Source of the DNA: Ricordea florida
Lineage: Eukaryota; Cnidaria; Anthozoa; Corallimorpharia; Ricordeidae
Length of the DNA stretch: 64,000 bases
Assembly: GCA_949710005.1 (NCBI GenBank)
Contig: OX453272.1
Span: forward strand, 5,208,173-5,272,172
Direction: 5' to 3'
Of the stretch, positions 22,301 to 34,300 are shown piece after piece (positions within the stretch are counted from its first letter, which is position 1; each line of letters starts with the position of its first letter). The position numbers were made by a program, and so were the translations under genes. Under the pieces are notes generated by a model. It worked only from the letters and a program-made list of their open reading frames with translations, ran no database searches and was not told where the DNA came from.

Positions 22301-25300
22301 CTCTAGATATAGACTTTGTGAGATGAATAGTGATCAAACAATGTCTGTTTGGTATAGTTACCATTGACATTACAATGTCTTTTGCAAGCTTTTGTTTTTT
22401 ATCATGTTAAGGCAAACTTGGGAGTTTTATTTCTGCTTATGTAGGAGTTAGTGGAACAAATGATCAGCAAAGATCCAAAGAACAGATTATCAGCAGCTGA
22501 GTTTATGAAGAAATATCGAGGTGAGCAACCTGTCTCATAGATATATTGGATACCACGACTCTTAGACTGCAAAATGATGGTGAGCTTTCTCAGAGTCCAT
22601 CACATTTTATGTCAGGTTCTGATGAAATTAATTAAAATAATATGCTCCTGCAAAAATTGGGGTAAACCAAGGATGTGCCCAAGCAATACATCCCCCTTTT
22701 TTCAAATTTAAAAGCTTCTAGTCGACATAACATTTTTCTGTGATAAATTCGAAATAATGTAATGCAAAGAGCTTTTGTAGTTGTTGTGGTTCAATTTTTC
22801 CTTAGTTTGAATGTTATTGTCCTTTGGTTTTTTGGTATGGTAATGTATGATAATGTGTTTGAAACAAAGAAATATAAAATTTAAACCAATGGTACATGTA
22901 AAATTGAACCACAACATAGACATCAACATAGCCATCAGGGGCAAGAATGTGTGAAGGATAAAAAAGAGAATAATCTGCAGGCTCTATTTATTTGCTGGAA
23001 CCAGATGCACTGAGCCATAATGTGTAATAAGTGTGGTAACTTTAATCCAATTTGATATTCTCCATTTAACACACGGGTTTCAGAGCTCATGAAGTGTTCT
23101 TGCCCTATGTAGTAGTATGTGCAAAACTCTTAGCTTGGCTGAGCTCCTTGAATCCACCCCTTGTTCGGTAAGACAAGTCTTTAATGCAGTTATTTTCTTC
23201 TATATGTCATTTATACAGGTACACTATTTCCAGAGCAGTTTTACACTTTTCTCAAGAACTATATGAGCAAGTTTGCCATGTTACCAGTTCTCACTGCTGA
23301 TGAAAAGATAAGCAGGTAATAATTAATTGTTAATGCAACTATTAACTGCACTGTCATAAGCAAGACGCCACTGCATTTGTTGTGATAAGCCTCAAGCTGT
23401 GTTTTATTGGAGTATAAAATCAAAGAGATATAGCAAGCACTGTCATTGGTTAGTAGCTGTGTTTTATTAGTGTATAAAATCAAAGAGATAGAGCAAGCAC
23501 TGTCATTGGTTAGTAGCTGTGTTTTATTAGTGTATAAAATCAAAGAGATAGAGCAAGCACTGTCATTGGTTAGTAGCTGTGTTTTGTCAGATATAGTTGA
23601 TGCCATGCTGGTTTGAATTAATGAACATAACTTAAAAAGTTACAACTCCCCAAACCAACATTTCGACGCTCCTGTTCAGTGTCTTCTTCAGGGGTGACTG
23701 AGCAAGGCTGTGAAGCTCCTTTTTTACCTGGGATGAATGGTGTTGCTTAATGTCAAGGTGTAAATAAGTGTCAGGTAATAACCTGCCATTCTTGCTGTTC
23801 AATGGCCCCATTGGGCCTTGGTAATATTTGGTTAATACCTAGTTTTTAACTTTTTAAATTACATGAATTTTTATTATGAACCAGTGTAGCATCAGCTGTG
23901 TCTAATTGTCTGCCTGGTTGAGCCATGTTTTATTTTTTCTCAAAAACATTGGCCTCACCTTTAAAGCAACCAGTGACACATTTTAAGTTATGAAAGAAAT
24001 AGTCTTTTTGTTGATACAGTCTAATGCAAACCTTAGTGCAATTGAGAGAATTCTCAAGCAGGTTGAAACACTCGACATTCAATCTCATGTTTTTATGCTG
24101 TTCCCTCTAATTCTCCCAATTGCACCTCAGTTTTGATTAGCCTGTACAAATACAGTACATGTAGAGGAGTTGTCTTTCTTTAAGTTGTAAAAATGTAAAT
24201 TTTGCATGCCTAGCCTCACTTGGCTTGCCAAGATTTAACTTTTCTGGTCATCACTGAACATTACAAGTAGGTAAGACGGTGACTGAGTGTATTTAACAGT
24301 TGGTTCGTGTTGGAAACAATGAAGTATCATGTTTTTCCTGACTTGAACTCTGAGAACTCCTAATCAAGAGTTAAAGATGCAAGCAAATACTATATTTTGT
24401 CCGCTTCAACTAATCATTACTGTTTGTTTGCGTAAATTATCACATTCTTTTTCAGAATAAAGCGTGACATTGGACCGATCCTGAAGGAGTTGCTACAGAC
24501 AAGTGATGTGGACAATTTGAATCCATCTGACAAAGATGGTGAGCATGGTTATTATCCTGTAGTCAGTTGTCAGTAACACCCAACTGAACTAACACATATT
24601 TTTTGTGGGGATAGTTTCTAAAGAAACTGGTGCTGCGTCGGTGGGAAAATGAAACACAAGAAACTGGATAAATCAAACGAGTTGATTAAGTAAGTTATAC
24701 CACTGTAAGGTAAGAGGGAGGTGCTGACGTTTCGAGCGTTAGCCCTTCGTCGGAGCGAATGAAACGTCAGCACCTCCCTTTTACCTTACGGTGGTACAAA
24801 TTACTTAATCAACTCGCTTGATTTATCCAGTTTCTTGTGAACTAACACATAGCTCTTTTTGAAAAAAGCAAACTCTATATAACAACTTCATGTGCAAACT
24901 TGGTGATTCATTTTCTTATTGAATGGTTAAAAATCAATGAAAATTCAACTTTGTTCTACTCTACCCAGATGCCAGTTATTTTGTGCTGTAAAAAGGCTAG
25001 GTTCGAGGGCGTACAGCAAGGGAATACTTTTACTGCCCCCCCCCCCCCCTTGTGCTTTGACCTCGCACAAGTTCATTGTTATCTAGTATGTATTGCATGT
25101 TAAAACATTCTTCAGTGAAGTAACGTTTAGAGAACTAAGTAATGGATCACTTTTCTTCATTCCAGGTTGTCTTGTTATCATTGTTTCTCTTCTGACGTCG
25201 TGCATCAGGAGCTGTAAGGTACAGTTTTGGCACGCAGCTGATGGTCATGGTACTGTCATACCACTGTAGTATCCGCCATGTTGGACGCGCGCAGATTAAT

Positions 25301-28300
25301 ATAAAGTTTAGTTTTCCGTATGCGGCTCTTCTCCTTGTTAATATTAAGGTTAAGGAATCTTGGTAGGTGGATTTTAACAAAAAAAAAAAAATAATATTTT
25401 TTGCTTTTCAAATTAAGAAGACTGAGATAAATATTTTGTAAAAAGCATGGGAATAAAACCTTTTTTACTTTTTTTAAAAGGTAGAAGAGAAAAACTATTT
25501 TTGAATTTCATTAACCCTCGAAAAATGCGTTGGCAAGTTCCTGTCATCTCTAATTAAATTCACGGACAGTTGTCACGTGTAATGCGAATTGCGGTGTGAT
25601 ATTTCATTTAGAGCAACTTCAGAATACCCGTCCACTTCATTTACATGTGTCGGAGGCTTTTGAAGAACGAGGGATATCACAATGGACTCTTTTGTTATTC
25701 ATCAGTATGTAAATAAGTGGATGGGTATTCCGAAGTCTAGCCTTTCATTTGAACGAAAGAGACGTACACGCCACGATGGGTATTTTTTTATCTCTAGTTT
25801 GCTTTTGTTCTCGATAAGCGAGCTTGGGTTCTTCTTAATGTGCGGACCAAAACGCAAGAGAATTTCTTGTCCGTTTTTGTCTTCGAAGAAGACGAAGAGG
25901 CGAAAATCTGATGGAACTGAGGAATTCAGTGTGGAACGAGCAAGATCTTTGGCTTTGATTGACCGTGGGTGGTCGTGGGTCGTTCTACAACCAAGACGAA
26001 TGGTTATTCGAGGACACTATACCCGCTAATGAAGCCGTAGGACAACTTGCAACAAGTGCTAGTCGCACGAAATTGCTAGAGAACGTACGTGGCTCCGAAA
26101 CCTGTACGACGCGAGAGTCAAGCGAAGATATAGAAAGTCCGCTGGCTGGCCCACTTGCTGGCCCGCATGCTTGTTCAACCTCGAGATTTTCTCTTTCTGG
26201 CTTCTCGAGGCATGGTTATGAAAAATTTCTGGAGAACAAAGAAATGTAAAGTTGAGCAACATAATACCAATTCTGCCGACGAAATTTTCTGCGTAAAATA
26301 AATCACGGCAGTTTCCATACAAGCCTTTAAACGATAACACTGCGACAGGTTTTCGCGCCACAAGTCATTGTTGTGGTAAACTGACCCATTCCGACATCTG
26401 TCAGTTCGGAGGAGATTTAACACCTAATCATAGAAATCTCGTAAAACGTTTTTATTCGTTTTCTCGATAAAATAGAACTGCATATATGGACGAACATTTC
26501 TATTTCGTTTACGTGCGTCTACCGACGGAATTAGCTGAAAATCGACCGCCATGTTCAAGGATACTTCCTTCGAAAAAGGGTGTCGGGCTTTGTTTAATTT
26601 CGTTTTGTGAGAATAGTTTCTAAAGAAACTGGTGCTGAAATTAGGATAATCCGACGAAAGTAAGTTATACCACGGTAAGGTCGGTAAAAGGGAGTGCTGA
26701 TGTTTCGAGCGTTAGCCCTTCTCCGTTAGCACCTAAAGGAGCGTTTCGCTCCGACGAAGGGCTAACGCTCGAAACGTCAGCACCTCCCTTTTACCTTACC
26801 GTGGTATAACTTCTTTATCAATTCCTTTGATTATCCCAATTTTTTGCGTTTAATTTCGCTTCCATTTCCAAGTAATGGTCTCTTTTGTGGAAGGGAGCGT
26901 CTGCATTGACCTATGAAAAAATTCAAAAAATTCAAACCACATCTGGAAAATTGCAGACACCCTTTTTGAGGGTGATCTGCGAGGTTAATGGCGCCGCTCC
27001 GATAAATCACTCGCGGAAGCGAACCAGTTAAAGCGAAGCATTGTTTCTGGGTATTTCTTTTAATATCATTGCGATATTGACTTTTTAGAAAATTTCAAGG
27101 TTATGATTGTATTCTACAACTATTTATAAGCTTTCAGAAATGAGTATCGGATGAAAGGGTTTTCTTTCAAAGCGCCCGCGTAAGAGCGCTCTCTTCAAAC
27201 ACTGTCAATCCACTTACCGTGATACTTTGACATTCATTTGGAATTTCAAGCGATTGGTAGCACTAAAATTCACACTCAGGGTTAATTTTCTGTTTCGTAT
27301 TTTTTCTCTCTCAGATCTGTGCAGGACATGAATTAGTTATTACGAAGTAATATTCTTGTTTTAATGTATTTTTCAGTACTGTGTATCCAAACTAACTGTT
27401 CTGGAACTTCTGTTGACCATTGCGCATCGCGTGGGCGACGAAATCATTCTCGACCGACTCCTCCCCTACATGTTATATTTGGTCAACGACCCCCTGCCGC
27501 AAGTTAGAGCCCAGGCGCTGAAGACATTAAGCCACTCTCTGCAGCTGGTTCGTAGCATGCCCCGCAATGATGCAAACATCTTTCCTGAATACATTTTGCC
27601 GAGTCTGTCGTTACTTACACAGGATCAGGAGGTGATTGTGAGAATAGCGTACGCGGAGAATATTGCATCACTGGCAGAGACTGCATTGAAGTTCTTGGAA
27701 ATGGCGCAGTTGGATTATGCTAATCAAGAGAATGATGACGATGTACCTATACAATATCAGGTCAGTTGAACAGCCCTGCATTACAACATTCGCCGGCTTT
27801 AAGTGTGTACTGCAACTCTGGGATAGGAAAACACGCTTGTCAGTTTACATCAAGGGGTCCGTTTTGTGAGGTGAAACTAAATTTTAGCGCCCTGGTGTAG
27901 AGAGTAGTCGCCTATTCTCCCGAGCTAGGGTTCATGGGTAAACGCGTAACGTCCAGATCGAGCTGCAGTTTGGAGATCTTGGTTTCTAGAATGGCAGGAA
28001 AACCTGAAAAACCGGACAAACCCTCAGGACAAGTAGAGAACCAGCAACAAACTCGAACCACACGAGACTGCGGGAATCGAACTCGGGTCTCAGAGTGGCG
28101 AGTGCTCTCACCACTGCACCAACCTTTCTTCCCTTATTAGCCCTCAGAAGAGAGAATGTTACTTTCGGGAGGAGACATGCTATTGAAATTTCTGTTTCGG
28201 GGCTGAGCATGTATATTCTGTCTATACTGTGAACGTCATATCGTCAGTTCCTAACTTTTATTTTTTTCTGTGGTCCACTCTTCCAGGGAAGCTACGATCT

Positions 28301-31300
28301 TGAGCTGCAAGACTTACACGAACGGATCCAAAGAAAAGTTGTGACTCTGCTTAGCGACCCAGAGAACATTGTCAAACAGACGCTACTTGAAAATGGAATC
28401 ACTCAACTGTGCGTGTTCTTTGGTCGACAAAAAGCCAACGACTTTCTTCTGTCGCACATGATCACTTTCTTAAATGACAAACAGGATTGGCAATTAAGAG
28501 GAGCCTTCTTTGACAGTATTGTTGGTGTCGCCGCGTATGTGGGATGGCAGAGTTTGGTCATGCTTAGACCACTGTTAGAGCAGGTTTGTGATCCACTGCT
28601 AAAGCAAGTTTGTGATCCAGTTTTACAACAAGTTTGTGATCCACTGTTAGAGCAGGTTTGTGATCCACTGCTAAAGCAAGTTTGTGATCCAGTTTTACAA
28701 CAAGTTTGTGATCCACTGTTAGAGCAGGTTTGTGATCCACTGCTAAAGCAAGTTTGTGATCGAGTTTTACAACAAGTTTGTGATCCACTGTTAGAGCAGG
28801 TTTGTGATCCACTGCTAAAGCAAGTTTGTGATCCAGTTTCACAACAAGTTTGTGATCCACTGTTAGAGCAGGTTTGTGATCCACTGCTAAAGCAAGTTTG
28901 TGATCCAGTTTTACAACAAGTTTGTGATCCACTGTTAGAGCAGGTTTGTGATCCACTGCTAAAGCAAGTTTGTGATCCAGTTTCACAACAAGTTTGTGAT
29001 CCACTGCTAGAGCAGGTTTGTGATCCACTGCTAAAGCAAGTTTGTGATCCAGTTTTACAACAAGTTTGTGATCCACTGTTAGAGCAGGTTTGTGATCCAC
29101 TGCTAAAGCAAGTTTGTGATCCAGTTTTACAACAAGTTTGTGATCCACTGTTAGAGCAGGTTTGTGATCTACTGCTAAAGCAAGTTTGTGATCCAGTTTT
29201 ACAACAAGTTTGTGATCCACTGTTACGGCAGGTTTGTGATTCGAACAAGCTTTGCAAACTTCTTCTCCAGTGTGCCTCATACAATGTCCAGACAATTGGA
29301 GTCTGTGCTCTCTGATCTTAACACCCTCTCCAAATAGGCTGGCATACAGGCATTCGTTTGGCATTTTTTCGTTATTTTCGTTTTATATTGTGTATTAAAA
29401 CATGTTTTGTATTTCAGGGACTAAGTGACACAGAGGAGTTTGTGGTGTGCAAAGCTTTAAATGCTTTAACTTGTCTGGCTGAGTTAGGATTGCTGCAGAA
29501 ACCAACGCTACAGGAACTTGTGTGTGAGATAGTTCCCTTCCTCTGTCATCCTGTAAGTAACTAAAGAAGTCATATAACGCATGAGCGCAAAGTTTTAATT
29601 CTCCTTGCTGACCGCAAGACATTGCTCACGACCTAAGTATTAGGATTTTCTTATTTGATTACAAAAGGTTCAATTTTGTACAGCAATGAACGTAAATATT
29701 TTTTAGTGTGTACTTTATGCCAGATTGGGAGGTTTCTCACTTCCATATAATCTCATGTTAGTCAGACATCGGTATGTTAAGGTTCTGTGATGAGGACACT
29801 GTATGATAGCTTTCATGAGGATGAGGCAGCCAGCTGGGACCAATTTCGAAAATCGGAAAAACGACTGCGCGAACTTTCTTAATACACTTTCCTTTGTTAA
29901 GGAAAAGGTTGTTGTCTGTCTGTTGTCTGTCTGCCTATACACTGTCTTTTACTAATAGTGGTTAACCCAAAGCCAATGTAATTTACTTGGTCAATCATGA
30001 TAGATGCATATAGTTCAACAAACCAATGAGGGCTCAAGGCAAGCACACGTCGTCCACATAAAGCGCGGGAAAAAAACGCGTGCAACCCAGTCAAGGTCCG
30101 GTAATACGGACAACATTTTCTTTCAACTTGTCGCGCAAAGTCGTTGTATTGCAAGTAGAATAGCGTTGCGACCCGTATAACCACCTATGTAAGCAACTTG
30201 TCACGAAACAAAATCCAAGGTTTCTAAGTTCTACTTTCTGCAACAAATGTTAGTTTTTTTGCTCGTATTACCACTCAAGTCACAACGTAACAAGTTGCTC
30301 ACGTGGGTGGTAATACGGGAACAACGCCTTTCAACTTGCAATGTAACAAAGTTGCGCGACAAGTTGAGAGAAAATATTGCTCATATTACTAGACCCTTGG
30401 CTTGGTTTGAGCTCACTTCCTACTGGTTGGAAAAAAGTGACGCGAGACCAATCATTTAACGTTGCAATGCAAAATAAAGCCAGTCAGGAAATGTCTTTCA
30501 ACGGTGAATTGAAAACTGCGCATGTAATTTCCCAATTAAATTTATTGTTGATAGAATATGTGGGTTCGTTATGGAGCCGTGGGATTCGTAGCTGCTGTGG
30601 CTCGGACTTTGAACGTAGCTGATGTTCACTGTAATCTGTTACCTCAGCTCCAACCATTCCTGAAGCAGCCTGTTGTGCAGGTTCACCAAGAGGTACGTTG
30701 TTGGATAAACCGACATCTCCTCATCTTCTGAAATGTCAATGTTTACAAGGCTCGCTTCACTTAATCACTCACTCATCTACCCACTCACTTGTTCATCCAC
30801 CCACTCACTCGTTCATCCACCCACTCACTCACTCACTCACTCACTCAGCCCCCTTACTTCACCCTCTCAGTGTCTTACCTGCTTACTGGGCACTACCTAT
30901 CTGACCTGATTTTTGGCCACATTCTCAAGGAATTTACGCTTACCTTGGTGCGAGGGGTTGAGAACGCGACCAACACAGTCCCATTCAGTACATTTGTAGA
31001 ACCATAAAATGGGAAGCAAATTTTGTCAAGTTGCCGTCTTGGTCCGGGTTCGCAGACCATGTGACATTAGATTGTGTTCCATTGTGTTCCAGGTAATATT
31101 GGTCAGTCTACTGAAAGAACCAATCAACAGAGGTGTTTATGACTTTATTATCAAGTCTCCCCATGTTGTCAGCCTCTTTGACAGGTAGAAGCGGCTTATC
31201 TGACTTCACTTACACTCTCGGAATGTCATTATTCATACGCCATTTCTCCTTGAGATTTGAGTAGTAATTCTCCTTAGTGACTGCTATGTACCACCCTATA

Positions 31301-34300
31301 TCTGTTGTTCGATTAAACGTGTCCCTAGGAATTGTCGTCAGATCATTGCTTGACAATGTATAGAGCCTATTCACCCTCTTGATGAGCGGCCTTGTTTTTA
31401 ACGGAAACAAAAGAAGATGTTTGCATAAGAATATAATTCGGTTCCTGGAGGATCAGTTTGGGACACCAACATGGCCACCTTTACTTTGTTTGGGGACACC
31501 AACATGGCTGCCTTGACTTCATGTGCATACGCTCTATCGATTATTAGTATTATAAGTTGGGTGTTGGTCAATTCTGAGAGTGAAAGAGTGGACCTAAAGT
31601 GAGGTGAATGCAGGCAACGGTGTTTGTCTATTCAGCCGCAGACCACACCTTAAGGGAGGGGGCTAAATTATTTCAGGACAGGGCACTTATGTTTTCTTGA
31701 TAAAGCACTCGGTGAATTTGCTGAATGAAATTAATGGAAGAAGAGCTTTTAATTAAATCATGGTGGTAAGAAATTGGCTAGATTTACTGACTTTCCAGTC
31801 AACTTGAAGAAATTAGACTCTCTGGGATGTTCTGGAAGGGAAATTGACCGACATTATAACAACTGTGGGTCAGGCTCCCACAATAATACTAAAGATTTTA
31901 CCGTGTTTAAACAAACAGAGTATGTATATGCTCATAAAGTATGTACTTAATACCTTAGCTGACACGTGGTTCCTTTCCTAGTTTGTACCGTCACTGACTG
32001 TTCTGTTCGGTGGGACTGTACTTTGTCATTAGAGCGGTTTTTGATTGACTGTTGTAAAACGAAAACCAATTGATTTCTCTCTGGGCAATCACAACAGGAG
32101 TACACAGTTCAATGAAAAATTACGATCTCAAAGCTAATACAAGCCGTAAGCAGCAATCGCGGAAAATGGCAGAGAGCTTGTCGCAATTGGTTGAGAGAAA
32201 GCAGATGGGCTCCTGGAGAAAGTGACGAGAGATTCTTTAGCCGATCGCCTTTTTTAGCAGTGCGAACCCAACTGAACACTTCTGTATCCTCTGTGATTGG
32301 TCTCTGTGATTGGTCTCTGTGATTGGTCTCAGTTTGCAGGACAGACAGCTGATCCGCAATCTCTGTCGCCCTGGTCAGCGGCCAAACTATCCAGAAACAG
32401 ACGAGCACTTGGTCCCAGTGTTTCGCAAGCTGCACTCGCAGGGAATAACTGAGGAAGATGAGGACAAGTTACTGTATCTCCGAGAAACCATCATTAAGTT
32501 ACACAGAGCGAAGACCAGGTTTGTCTATAGAAAAAGGTTCAACTGAGCACCTCGTGTATCAAACTGTTCACAGAGTCTCTATTCTTCCCGCCCCCACTGT
32601 ACCTCTCTCTGTCTTGCCCAGGGCGAGAAGAAGAGAGACCCTGGGAACGAGGTTGTAGGGCTTCTACGAATCTCAACTTGACTTGATAAGGGAGCTAAAG
32701 CACGCGCGGTTTTGAGGCACGGACGGCAACCGGAAGAGAACATTACGCGTGCCACGACAGTGGTGTCTCCCAGATTTTTATAGTGATCATCTCTAATGGA
32801 GAAAAGATACTAATCAATGTAAATGTGGTTTTGTGAAGACAAGTTAAAAGGGAAAACAGCGCACTTCCGGTTGTTGTCCGCGTCTCAAAAACGCGCGTGC
32901 TTAAGCTCCCTATTTATATATGTATGCAGTGTTTATTTATTTATTTTTTTTTTGGTAAACAACAGCAGTCACTATTTAAGACTTGACTTCTTCAGGTTTT
33001 GACGAAATTTAGACAATTGCTATTTTTGAGTTAATTTTCTGTCCAGCTTTTCGTTACATGTAAAGTGCTCTGTAACAGAACATTTCATGGTCCCTAAGAT
33101 TTTAACGCTTACGGTGAGGTGAATTTACGGATCCTATTTAACCCTCTCCCCCCATCCCCCCCCCCCAACCTTTCTCTCTCCCTTGCCACGTTCCCCTCCC
33201 TCCTCCCCCACAGAATCTTCGAAGATTGACCCGGTTATTTAACGTGCCATACGCCCACCGTCCCCTCGCTGCCTTGGCCAACCCTTTGCTTTCTGACGCC
33301 CGTTCATCTGTTTTACTTAAAGCGCTATGGAGCAACCTGAGAACAGTGAGGAATTCGTGAAAGGAGATGTAAACCTTAAAAGGTTAGGAAAAATTGTGAC
33401 AAGACGACATGCAGAACTTGTCAAATCTTCTGAAGGAAAGAATGACAGTAACATGCAGGCAAAGAAGGGAGGCACGAAGAACAGAAAATCTGTAGTTGAA
33501 CAGCCAGCCATGGTGAGAAACTGGCCGTTAGTTTGACTAACGGTGCTTTCCTTTCTTATTCGGACCACTCTAGCCGGCTGAACTGGTTTGTTCTGAAAAC
33601 GTTGTGCCCTGTTTAAACGGTCCCTGCTCAAAGATGAAGTCTTCCCCGCCGGTTCTGTGGGTGCGAAATGGGCGGGAAAATTTCGCGCCAAAAAGTGGGA
33701 CCACACAGACGTGGCGCTTTTGAATTGACTGGAATGGAACCGGTCCAACCAGTTTCGGTTAATGAAAAGTGGCCTTAGTTTATTCTCAAGATTTCTGAGA
33801 CCTCTTCTTTCATAACACAGGGCTCGAAATTGCGACCGATACGGTATCTGTTTTGCGACTAAACAAAATCGTGTTAGTCATAAACACGCGCCTACAGTTT
33901 GAAGATCAATATTTTGCTGAGCCAGAAACTTCCAATTTCACTTTAACGTTAATCAAAATTTTGCGACTAACCTATACATTTTGCAACCGATCGCAAAATT
34001 GCGATTTCGAAATTTCTTAAATTCGAGCCCTGTAATAAATGGTTATCCATTAATGGTGTTACCTGCGGAATCACTCATGATTTCGATTGTAGTCTCACCT
34101 CTTTTGAGCCTGATTTTTCAGTAAAGACTTCATTCATTTCTAATGTATTTTTGTATATTCATGTTTTTAGAGGTATAGCGTGGTTTGTAAAACTTGATAC
34201 GTGTGATATCACCTCATGTTAAAGAAGCTAGGGATTTTGCTTGCTGTTGAGGTGTTAGACTGTGAGTTTTGTCCGCTATGATTTACAGTAATAGTTCTAA

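Noticed and set aside
25682..26249. Two overlapping plus-strand open frames of 96-115 codons in PIK3R4 intron 10
   Set aside because: No match to VPS15 where exons 10 and 11 join (SCK to YCVSKL), no splice sites in suitable phase, and a composition of simple basic/polar runs. No recognised domain.
28403..29364. Long open frames of 266-293 codons on the minus strand across the exon 12 array
   Set aside because: They are a by-product of a 24-bp unit without stops in several frames. They have no splice or promoter support and oppose a conserved gene.
33211..33322. Exon start at the strong acceptor CCCCCACAG near 33212
   Set aside because: It would give a stop a few codons later in the frame set by exon 16. 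The acceptor at 33322 keeps phase and leads into conserved KGDVNL...LGK sequence.
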